DNA of 64,000 bases from an uncultured Candidatus Melainabacteria bacterium (GTDB lineage Bacteria > Cyanobacteriota > Vampirovibrionia > Gastranaerophilales > Gastranaerophilaceae): the NCBI GenBank assembly GCA_934700335.1, contig CAKUXM010000001.1:1-64000 (forward strand). Reading direction: 5' to 3'. Shown here in pieces: positions 50,730 through 57,531 of this stretch. Below the pieces are notes generated by a model. It had not been told where the DNA came from. It saw only the letters and a program-made list of their open reading frames with translations, and searched no databases. The stretch's first letter is position 1, and every line of letters starts with the position of its first letter. The position numbers and the translations under genes were made by a program.

Positions 50730-51269
50730 ATGATTGCAGTATTGATTTTGATAACAATAATTTTAGCAGTAGGTCTTGCCTTTTATGCAACATATTGTGG
50801 ACTTAAAGTTCATAAAGAACTAATCTTGCAAAGACTTGCAGGCGTTGATGCAAGATTAAGAGCACGACACAAAGCTGTTAATACTTTTATTGATGCTGCT
50901 CAAACTATTATGGTTCAAGACGAAGCAATTATTTTCGCTGTTAGAAAAACAATTATTGAGATAAACAAATTGCCTATCCGTTGGAATAATAACAAGGATA
51001 GATTTAACCTTGAAAACGATTTAGACATAAAATTAAATACATTGTTTACAGCTGCGATGAAATATCCGGAAATCAAATCAAATGTATATTTAAACAAATA
51101 TTTGCAAGAATTTATAAATATTCAATCTTTACTACAACCTTATGTTGTTGAATACAATAAAACATTGAAAGCATTTAAAGGTCTTATAAATTCACCTCTA
51201 GGACAAATTTTAGCTCCAGCAATGCGTATAAAATGCGACTTTGTAGAATATTATATTCCAGAAAATTAG
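50730..51269 (+). CDS. LemA-family membrane protein
   Basis: This 179-residue protein has one N-terminal membrane helix (about 2-24, IAVLILITIILAVGLAFYATY) and a long helical-bundle domain beginning LILQRLAGVDARLRARHKAVNTFIDAAQTIM. It includes the typical LemA spacing of Arg/Asn residues but is divergent (NQVDVQLKRR is absent), so this is LemA-like. LemA proteins have no established biochemical role; some are linked to envelope stress or two-component signalling. It starts one base after the LCP gene stop and is co-transcribed with it. Confidence 0.75.
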   Translation: MIAVLILITIILAVGLAFYATYCGLKVHKELILQRLAGVDARLRARHKAVNTFIDAAQTIMVQDEAIIFAVRKTIIEINKLPIRWNNNKDRFNLENDLDIKLNTLFTAAMKYPEIKSNVYLNKYLQEFINIQSLLQPYVVEYNKTLKAFKGLINSPLGQILAPAMRIKCDFVEYYIPEN

Positions 51270-51292
51270 GAAACAATTTTTCATTTTCCTCG

Positions 51293-51312
51293 TCAATACA
51301 TGTGTGTATTGA
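51293..51312 (+). other. Hairpin in the leader of the sigma-factor gene
   Basis: TCAATACA-TGTG-TGTATTGA is a perfect 8-bp stem with a tetraloop, 11 bases before the ribosome-binding site GAGGGGAAA of the sigma gene. It is followed by A-rich rather than T-rich sequence, so it is not a terminator for this strand. A translation or stability control element is plausible. Confidence 0.4.
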
Positions 51313-51335
51313 AAAAGATTTGAGGGGAAATTTGT

Positions 51336-52268
51336 ATGAATAGTAACTTGGAGTATCAACTTGAAGAAGAATTAGGTTTACTTGATGACGAAATCAAAAA
51401 TACTGAACCTAAAACATTTAACTCTATTTCTAAAGAAGATGATTTATTGCAAAATTATTTAAAAGATGTAGGAAAAATAAAACTATTATCTTTTAATGAA
51501 GAACAATATTTAGGAAAAGTCATTAAAGAAAACAAAAAAGAAAAAAGTCTTTACGCTAAGAAAAAACTTATTCAATCTAATCTTAGACTTGTTGTAAGCA
51601 TTGCAAAAAGATATATTGGGCAAGGCGTTTTATTTATGGATTTAGTTCAAGAAGGTTCTCTTGGACTTATCAAAGCTGCCGAAAAATATGATTATTCAAG
51701 AGCATTGAAATTTTCAACTTATGCGACTTGGTGGATAAAACAATCTATAATAAGAGCAATTTCAAATCATTCAAAAACAATTAGAATACCTGTTCACATG
51801 AACGATAAAATTAGAAAATACAAACGTGCATACGTTGATTTGTCATTGAAAAAAGGACACGAACCGACAGAAAAAGAAATAGCCGAAGTTTTAAAAATCA
51901 ATCCTAAACGCATACAGACAATAAAAAAATCAATGATAAAAGAACCAATTAGCCTTGATACCCCTGTAACTGAGGATTTGAGCATACAAGACTATATTTC
52001 AGATAACAGCTACAAATCACCTGATACGGAAAGCATAAAGCACGGACTTAGAAACGATATTGGTAAAATTTTAAAAAACCTTGATTCGAGAGAAAAAACG
52101 ATTTTGATACATAGATTTGGACTAAATGGAGAAAGGGTTAAAACACTTGAAGAGTTGGGGCAAATTTTAGGATTTTCAAAAGAAAGAATAAGACAAATCG
52201 AAAATGAAGCTCTTGAAAAATTGAGAAAAGATAAAGAGCTAAGCTCATTTAAGGACTATTTAGAATAG
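51336..52268 (+). CDS. RNA polymerase sigma-70 family factor, group 1/2 like
   Basis: This 310-residue protein has region 1.2 (DDLLQNYLKDVGKIKLLSFNEEQYLGK), region 2 (NLRLVVSIAKRYIGQGVLFMDLVQEGSLGLIKAAEKYDYSRALKFSTYATWWIKQSIIRAI), region 3 (HMNDKIRKYKRAYVDL) and region 4 with the helix-turn-helix KTLEELGQILGFSKERIRQIENEALEKLR. It lacks region 1.1 and the long non-conserved insert, so it resembles the group 2 sigma factors that are numerous in Cyanobacteria. It could still be the housekeeping factor if no larger one exists. Confidence 0.92.
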   Translation: MNSNLEYQLEEELGLLDDEIKNTEPKTFNSISKEDDLLQNYLKDVGKIKLLSFNEEQYLGKVIKENKKEKSLYAKKKLIQSNLRLVVSIAKRYIGQGVLFMDLVQEGSLGLIKAAEKYDYSRALKFSTYATWWIKQSIIRAISNHSKTIRIPVHMNDKIRKYKRAYVDLSLKKGHEPTEKEIAEVLKINPKRIQTIKKSMIKEPISLDTPVTEDLSIQDYISDNSYKSPDTESIKHGLRNDIGKILKNLDSREKTILIHRFGLNGERVKTLEELGQILGFSKERIRQIENEALEKLRKDKELSSFKDYLE

Positions 52269-52276
52269 GTCTAGGG

Positions 52277-52305
52277 TTGACAAATTGAGAGTAATCGTAA
52301 ATAAT
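52277..52305 (+). promoter_or_regulatory. Consensus promoter of a short plus-strand RNA
   Basis: TTGACA (52277-52282) with a 17-base spacer and AATAAT (52300-52305) gives 11 of 12 consensus matches. No ORF follows on this strand, and a 12-bp terminator hairpin lies about 75 bases after the expected start, so the product is a short RNA. The promoter begins only 9 bases after the sigma gene stop. Confidence 0.7.
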
Positions 52306-52311
52306 AAAGGT

Positions 52312-52420
52312 ATAGAGAGCCTGTGAATAATAGGCGAATTATTCACAGACCACTGTTCTCTATAAAGCGGATAAAGAACTTAAAAGTAGTAACAAGATGA
52401 CGGTTACTACTTTTATTATT
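52312..52420 (+). ncRNA. Candidate antisense (antitoxin) RNA, about 108 nt
   Basis: It is expected to start near 52312. The RNA folds as an outer TAGAGA/TCTCTA stem enclosing a perfect TGTGAATAA/TTATTCACA hairpin (52313-52362), then a linker, then the terminator stem AAAAGTAGTAAC / GTTACTACTTTT (52382-52414) followed by ATTATT. It contains no ORF with a ribosome-binding site. It is fully complementary to about the last 60 bases of the small minus-strand ORF at 52360-52443. The genetic layout matches type I antitoxins that lie antisense to the toxin reading frame (for example IsoA/AapA). Expression is unproven. Confidence 0.55.
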
Positions 52421-52443
52421 AGTAGCCATTTATCATGCTTCAT
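52360..52443 (-). CDS. Candidate type I toxin: 27-residue hydrophobic peptide
   Basis: The ORF starts at the ATG at 52443 and encodes MKHDKWLLII, then KVVTVILLLL, then LSSLSAL: a charged N-terminus and one membrane-spanning stretch. This is the size and character of TisB, DinQ, Ibs, Fst and AapA peptides. AAGAAAGGGGGGATTATTTT precedes the ATG, an unusually G-rich ribosome-binding site at good spacing. Upstream CTTAG (52495-52491) and TCCC (52500-52497) can pair with CTAAG (52465-52461) and the G-tract, hiding the site. The -10-like TATAAT at 52571-52566 would give a leader of about 115 bases. A chance ORF remains possible. Confidence 0.5.
   Translation of the reverse strand: MKHDKWLLIIKVVTVILLLLLSSLSAL
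52382..52420 (+). terminator. Terminator of the candidate antisense RNA
   Basis: A perfect 12-bp stem AAAAGTAGTAAC / GTTACTACTTTT with a 9-base loop is followed by ATTATTAG. It may also serve the upstream sigma-factor transcript, which has no other terminator. Confidence 0.7.
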
Positions 52444-52612
52444 AAAATAATCCCCCCTTTCTTAGCAAAAATACCACTGACTTTGTTGTTCTAAGCGGGA
52501 GTTCTAAACAGTGCACTCTCTTATATTTTTATTTTCAACGTTCTATTAGTATTATTATTATATAAATTATAGTTTTTAAAATCCTTTATTAAGTTGAAAC
52601 CAAAAATTAATC

Positions 52613-52640
52613 AAAAAAAAAAGCCGTCTCGAGGGCGGCT
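52613..52640 (-). terminator. Strong intrinsic terminator with no annotated gene upstream
   Basis: AGCCGCC / GACGGCT forms 7 pairs (one G-U) around CTCGA and is followed by ten T on the minus strand. There is no minus-strand CDS between it and aroA (plus strand, from 52773), so it must end a short RNA. Confidence 0.85.
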
Positions 52641-52683
52641 ACCAGACTTGGGGAGGAGGTAAGTAAAACCTTTCGGTTTTCTT
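52613..52683 (-). ncRNA. Candidate C-rich small RNA, about 70 nt, Yfr1-like architecture
   Basis: Read on the minus strand, the RNA has a 5' hairpin AAAACC-GAAA-GGTTTT (52680-52665, a GNRA tetraloop), then an unpaired stretch containing ACCTCCTCCCC (52660-52650), then the terminator AGCCGCC-CTCGA-GACGGCT and ten T. A TATAAA at 52695-52690 would set the start near 52683, with a weak -35. Two stem-loops flanking an exposed pyrimidine tract is the design of cyanobacterial Yfr1, although the tract differs from its ACUCCUCACAC. The C-rich tract could pair with Shine-Dalgarno sequences of target mRNAs. Confidence 0.55.
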
Positions 52684-52772
52684 ATGACTTTTATATCGGC
52701 AATCGAAAAATAATCTTTACACAATTGTTTTGAATATCCTCCAAATGGTGTAGTTTATGCTAAAATAAATTT

Positions 52773-54044
52773 ATGGATTTAATTGTAGAAAAGAAAAATA
52801 AATTATCAGGAGAGGTCATAATCCCTTCTGACAAGTCAATTTCACACAGAGCAATAATGTTTTCATCATTAGCAAAAGGTAAAACTTTGGTTAAGAATTT
52901 TTCTAAGGGTGCAGACTGCCATTCAACGTTGAAAGTTTTTTCTTCTCTTGGAATTGAACATAAGTTTTTAGATGAACAAACGCTTGAAATCATATCTGAC
53001 GGCATTTTAAAAACACCGCAATCATACTTAGATTGCGGAAACAGTGGCACTACTATGAGATTAATGAGTGGTATTTTAGCCTCTCGTAATTTTGATTCTG
53101 TTTTAATGGGTGATGAAAGCCTTTCTAAAAGACCTATGAAAAGGGTAATTGAACCACTTTCTCTAATGGGTGCAGAAATCTCGTCAAACGATAACAAAGC
53201 ACCATTAAAAATACATGGAAAGAATTTACAAGCAATTGATTACAATTCAAAATTATCATCAGCACAAGTAAAATCTTGCATTTTGCTTGCTGGTTTAAAT
53301 ACAGAAGGTATAACAAAATATACAGAACCATTTTTATCAAGAAATCACACAGAATTGATGCTTGAATACTTGGGTGCTGATATTAAAGTTCAAGGTACAA
53401 CAACTTTAATTACAAAATCAGAACTTGAAGCAAAAGACATTGAAATAGCAGGCGATATTTCTAGCGCTGCATTCTTTATCGTTGCAGGTTTAATAACTCC
53501 AAATTCTGATATTATTATTAAAAATGTAGGCCTAAACCCAACAAGAATAGGTATTTTAGAAGTTGTAAAAAAAATGGGCGGAAATATTGAAATTTTAGAC
53601 AAAAAACTTCTTGGAAAAGAAGAAGTAGGAGATTTAAGAATTAAAACATCAAACCTTAAAGCAACAACAATTGAAGGTGAGGTAATACCTAAATTAATTG
53701 ACGAAATCCCTGTTATTGCAGTACTTGCAACGCAAGCTGAAGGTACTACAATAATTAAAGATGCGCAAGATTTAAGAAACAAAGAAAGTGATAGAATTTC
53801 TGCAACAGTAAGAGAACTAAAGAAAATCGGTGCTGATATTGAAGAAACTCCAGATGGTTTCATAATAAATGGTAAAAAACAGCTTAAAGGCGAAGCTGAA
53901 ATCGAAACATATCACGATCATAGACTTGCTATGAGCCTTTATGTTGCAGGGTTAATTTGTGAAAAACCTATCAAAATCAACGAATTTCAGTGGGTAAATA
54001 TTTCTTTTCCTGAATTTGAAACATTAATGAATAAATTGTATTAG
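52773..54044 (+). CDS. aroA: 3-phosphoshikimate 1-carboxyvinyltransferase (EPSP synthase)
   Basis: This 423-residue protein has the family landmarks PSDKSISHRAIMFSSLAKGKT, LDCGNSGTTMRLMSGILA, GDESLSKRPMKRVIEPL, SAQVKSCILLAGL, SRNHTELML, DISSAAFFIVAGLI and ETYHDHRLAMSL. It joins shikimate-3-phosphate and PEP in chorismate synthesis. The active-site loop reads GNSGTTMRL where glyphosate-sensitive class I enzymes have GNAGTAMRPL, so this is class II-like. TAAAAT lies 6 bases before the ATG and there is no ribosome-binding site. It overlaps the convergent permease gene by 4 bases. Confidence 0.96.
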   Translation: MDLIVEKKNKLSGEVIIPSDKSISHRAIMFSSLAKGKTLVKNFSKGADCHSTLKVFSSLGIEHKFLDEQTLEIISDGILKTPQSYLDCGNSGTTMRLMSGILASRNFDSVLMGDESLSKRPMKRVIEPLSLMGAEISSNDNKAPLKIHGKNLQAIDYNSKLSSAQVKSCILLAGLNTEGITKYTEPFLSRNHTELMLEYLGADIKVQGTTTLITKSELEAKDIEIAGDISSAAFFIVAGLITPNSDIIIKNVGLNPTRIGILEVVKKMGGNIEILDKKLLGKEEVGDLRIKTSNLKATTIEGEVIPKLIDEIPVIAVLATQAEGTTIIKDAQDLRNKESDRISATVRELKKIGADIEETPDGFIINGKKQLKGEAEIETYHDHRLAMSLYVAGLICEKPIKINEFQWVNISFPEFETLMNKLY

Positions 54045-54886
54045 CCCTTAACAGCTCCGTCATTTTCGCCAGAAATAAAGTATTTTTGCAAAGCAAGGAA
54101 GAAAATTAAAATAGGAATTGTAGATAAAATTGAACCCGCTGCAATAAATCTCCAATTGCTTGAAAACATACCTTGCAAATTATTAACCCCAACTGGCAAA
54201 GTATACATAGCATCTTTTGTAAGCACAATGCTTGGCCACAAGAATTCACCCCAAGAACCGATGAATGTAAAGATTGCCAAAACAGCAAGCGTAGGTTTCA
54301 CCATTGGTAAAACAACCTTAAAAAATACTTGAAAAACATTGCAACCGTCAACGATTGCAGCCTCTTCAAGTTCTTTAGGTACGGCAAGAAAAGCTTGTCT
54401 CATAAGAAATATACCAAAAGCACTAACTGCAAACGGCATTACTAGTCCCAAATATCCCATTAAATTATTAACGCTATCAAGAAGATGTAACTTAATTGTA
54501 ATTAAATAAACAGGTAACATAATTGCCTGAAAAGGAACCATAATTGTTGCCAAAATTGCGAAAAATGCAACTTTTTTACCAGCAAAATTCATTCTTGCCA
54601 ATGGATATGCCGCAAGAGAAGAAAGTAAAAGATTTAAAAATACAGTCAATCCTGCAACAATCATTGAGTTAATAAAATAACCCATAAAATTAACCTTGTT
54701 CCACACACCCAAATAATTATCCCACGTAAATTGTTGTGGCATAAGCACTGGAGGATATGCAAAAATATTTTCATCTATCCCTTTTAATGAAGTCGAAATC
54801 AGCCATATAAAAGGAAAGATTGATAATAATGATACGAATATCAAAATTGAATGTATAGATAATTTTTCGACAAATTTTCTTATCAT
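54041..54886 (-). CDS. Sugar ABC transporter permease, MalG/UgpE family
   Basis: This 281-residue protein has six membrane helices and the EAA loop EELEEAAIVDGCNVFQVFFKVVLPMVKPTLAVLAIFTF (about 185-222), which docks the ATPase. This is the second inner-membrane half of a CUT1-type carbohydrate importer. It overlaps the partner permease by 4 bases (ATGA). No binding protein or ATPase gene lies in the operon, so a shared MalK/MsmX-type ATPase elsewhere is expected. Confidence 0.93.
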   Translation of the reverse strand: MIRKFVEKLSIHSILIFVSLLSIFPFIWLISTSLKGIDENIFAYPPVLMPQQFTWDNYLGVWNKVNFMGYFINSMIVAGLTVFLNLLLSSLAAYPLARMNFAGKKVAFFAILATIMVPFQAIMLPVYLITIKLHLLDSVNNLMGYLGLVMPFAVSAFGIFLMRQAFLAVPKELEEAAIVDGCNVFQVFFKVVLPMVKPTLAVLAIFTFIGSWGEFLWPSIVLTKDAMYTLPVGVNNLQGMFSSNWRFIAAGSILSTIPILIFFLALQKYFISGENDGAVKG

Positions 54887-55758
54887 ATTTGATACCTATT
54901 CTTTTCAAAGAAAACAACATTTATTATAGAAAAAGCTAAAACAACGACCAACAATACGACAGACAATGCTGATGCGTAACCTAAATCAAGGTTTTCAAAA
55001 GCTCTTTCATAAATATAATAAACAATTGTTTTACTAGAATTTAAAGGACCACCTTTAGTCATAACATATATTTCTGCAAAAACCTTCATCGCAGAAATTG
55101 CACTGATTGTAGAAACAAGTGCGATTGTAGGCATAAGATGAGGAACTGTTACAGTTAAATGTTTTCTAAAAAAGCTTGCACCATCAATATCACACGCCTC
55201 ATACAAATCTTGAGGGACACTCATCAAAGATGCAAGATATATCATCATATAATATCCAACACCTTTCCAAATTGTAACTATCGCAACCGAATATAAAGAA
55301 TATTTTGGGTCAGTAAGCCACCCTATTGGATTATAGCCCAATTGTTCTACGCAATAATTTAAAATACCAGTTTGAGCATATAACCATTTGAAGGCAATTG
55401 CTGCAACAACAATTGAAACAATTACTGGTAAATAAATTAAAATCTTATATAATGTAACACCTCTAATTTTTTGATTTATCAATATAGCTAAAAATAAAGG
55501 GAATATTGTTAAAAATGGTACAGCAACAATCAAATAAATAAACGTATTTGCCATAACTTTATAAAAAATTGGAGATGTAATAAGTTTTTTATAATTTTCA
55601 AAACCAACAAAATCAGGATTATAAAGCGAATTATCATATCCAAAAAAACTTAATCCAATAGTTTGAAAAAACGGTATGAAAAAAAACAGTATCAATACAA
55701 TTGTAGCTGGTAATAAAAATAAATATGGTGCATATTTTTTGTAATAAGCAAACATCAA
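54883..55758 (-). CDS. Sugar ABC transporter permease, MalF/UgpA family
   Basis: This 291-residue protein has six membrane helices and the EAA loop LYEACDIDGASFFRKHLTVTVPHLMPTIALV (about 188-218). The N-terminal sequence YLFLLPATIVLILFFFIPFFQTIGLSFF is typical of UgpA/LacF. It pairs with the following MalG-type permease. It starts 7 bases after the degenerate GspE-like gene, an unusual neighbour for a sugar importer. Confidence 0.93.
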   Translation of the reverse strand: MMFAYYKKYAPYLFLLPATIVLILFFFIPFFQTIGLSFFGYDNSLYNPDFVGFENYKKLITSPIFYKVMANTFIYLIVAVPFLTIFPLFLAILINQKIRGVTLYKILIYLPVIVSIVVAAIAFKWLYAQTGILNYCVEQLGYNPIGWLTDPKYSLYSVAIVTIWKGVGYYMMIYLASLMSVPQDLYEACDIDGASFFRKHLTVTVPHLMPTIALVSTISAISAMKVFAEIYVMTKGGPLNSSKTIVYYIYERAFENLDLGYASALSVVLLVVVLAFSIINVVFFEKNRYQI

Positions 55759-55765
55759 AAAACCT

Positions 55766-57160
55766 TTACGCTAAATATTTTTGAACAGTTTCTTTATCAA
55801 AAACTTCAATACTATCTTTTGAGTGAATGAAAATCATACAAGAAATCAATGATTTAAAAGTTGATAAATCACTGTAAGACATTTTTCTACTTAACTCAGT
55901 AATATTGTTTGCAACATATTCAGTAATGATAGTTTTGTCAGCAAAAACAAGACCTGATAAGTAATCCAATGTATCTTTATTTCTAATATTTTCAAAATAA
56001 ATCACATCTGGGGATTGGAACTCAATAAATCTCAATGCCTTATCTAAATTAAAGCCAATACTTTCATTAAGTTCACATTGATTAATTTTTGGCAACTCAT
56101 ATTTTGAAATAGATTCAATCGTCATGATATTCAAATCAGATGAAGTGCTACTCAATTCATTCAATAAAGAATAAATTATGTGAGTTTTACCACACAATTG
56201 AGAACCACAAATCAAGATAATTCCCGGTGCTGAAAGAGCATCTTTAATAATTTTCAAACTGTTTTCATCTTTAATAAATTGATTTAAAGATTTTGGAGGT
56301 TTGTAAATGCTTAAAGAAATTCTTTCGCCCATAACAGTTGGGAATGTTGAAATACGAGCATACAAACCAATACCATCAACGATAAAGAATAATTTACCAA
56401 GTTGTGGAATTTCAGATACAGAAGCATCAAGATTTGCCAAATCCTTTAACTTATTAACGAACGGAGCCATTAACAATGAAGGAATGCAACCCTTGTGAGA
56501 ATCCGCATCATTAGATTTAAAATTTACACCCAAACCGTCTTCTTCTTGAGTAAAAGAGATTTCATGTAAATTTTCCAAAATAGCTTGTTTAAGAATTGCG
56601 CTAATGATTTTTTGAATATGGTCTTCACTAATATCATCAGAATTCAATTCATCACGCCAATCAAAAGATACAGCATCTTCGTTGGTATATATTTCACCTA
56701 CTGTATTACCTGTTTTATAATACTCATCAATTTTACGTAAAATACTTGATTCAGAAGCTATAACAGGAGCAATTGAGCACTCTGCTAATTCCATAATTCT
56801 ATCGATTGCAAATAAATCGAAAGGATCAGCCATAGCTACAGTAAGTTCATCTTCTATTTTGAATAAAGGAATAATTTTATACTTTTTAGCATCAGCAAAT
56901 TTGATGTATTGCAAGCATTTTTCATCAAGAGAATATTCATCAAGATTGACATAAGGAAGATGTAGTTTAGCTTCTAAAAATTTCAACAAAGCATCTTCTG
57001 TCAACACGTGAGAATTTACAAGAGCTTGCCCAACATTAATTTTTTGAGCGTTTGCAAGTTCTTGAGCTTTCTCCAAAGTTTCGTATTCAATAAGACCTTC
57101 TTTAACAAGGTCATATTTAAGTCTTTCTAAAGTTTTATTTGCGCCTTCTGTTTCAATCAT
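55766..57160 (-). CDS. Degenerate PilB/GspE-like protein (MshEN plus inactive ATPase core)
   Basis: This 464-residue protein has an N-terminal MshEN/T2SSE-N domain (about 5-150: LVKEGLIEYETLEKAQELANAQKINVGQALVNSHVLTEDALLKFLEAKLHLPYVNL) and a C-terminal region that follows the GspE ATPase in order but has lost its motifs. Walker A is GSQLCGKT (319-326) in place of GPTGSGKT, and the Walker B region reads SPDVIYFENIRNKDTLD in place of DPDIILVGEIRD. The zinc-binding cysteines are gone. MshEN domains often bind cyclic-di-GMP, so a sensory or adaptor role is plausible. It lies between a response regulator and ABC permeases in one operon. Confidence 0.8.
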   Translation of the reverse strand: MIETEGANKTLERLKYDLVKEGLIEYETLEKAQELANAQKINVGQALVNSHVLTEDALLKFLEAKLHLPYVNLDEYSLDEKCLQYIKFADAKKYKIIPLFKIEDELTVAMADPFDLFAIDRIMELAECSIAPVIASESSILRKIDEYYKTGNTVGEIYTNEDAVSFDWRDELNSDDISEDHIQKIISAILKQAILENLHEISFTQEEDGLGVNFKSNDADSHKGCIPSLLMAPFVNKLKDLANLDASVSEIPQLGKLFFIVDGIGLYARISTFPTVMGERISLSIYKPPKSLNQFIKDENSLKIIKDALSAPGIILICGSQLCGKTHIIYSLLNELSSTSSDLNIMTIESISKYELPKINQCELNESIGFNLDKALRFIEFQSPDVIYFENIRNKDTLDYLSGLVFADKTIITEYVANNITELSRKMSYSDLSTFKSLISCMIFIHSKDSIEVFDKETVQKYLA

Positions 57161-57165
57161 TTATT

Positions 57166-57531
57166 TTAATTTCCTAAGTATTTTGCTACTCTATTTAACA
57201 CATCATCAATTTCAAAAGGTTTAGTAATATATTCATTAGCACCTGTTTCCTCACCGATTTGCTTATCTGCTTCTTGAGAACGAGCAGTAAGCATTAGAAT
57301 AGGGATATTTTTATATTTCACGTCAAATTTTAAAAGTCTGCTAATTTTAAACCCATTCATTTTTGGCATCATTACGTCCAAAATCATCAAATCTGGAATA
57401 ATTTCTTTTGCCATTCTTAATCCGTCTTCTCCGTTATAAGCACAATAGCAAGTATAACCAGAAGCCTCTAACATGAATTTTAGAGTTTCAACTATATCTT
57501 TTTCATCATCAACAATTAGAATTTTCTTCAT
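57166..57531 (-). CDS. Single-domain response regulator
   Basis: This 121-residue protein is a CheY-like receiver domain only: DDEKDIVETLKFMLEASGY (acidic pocket), phospho-acceptor Asp in DLMILDVMMPKMNGF (about 53), Thr/Ser in LMLTARSQEADK and Lys in ITKPFEIDDV. With no output domain it must act by protein contact, perhaps on the adjacent GspE-like protein. It overlaps the kinase gene start-to-stop by 4 bases, so the kinase is the probable phosphodonor. Confidence 0.93.
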   Translation of the reverse strand: MKKILIVDDEKDIVETLKFMLEASGYTCYCAYNGEDGLRMAKEIIPDLMILDVMMPKMNGFKISRLLKFDVKYKNIPILMLTARSQEADKQIGEETGANEYITKPFEIDDVLNRVAKYLGN

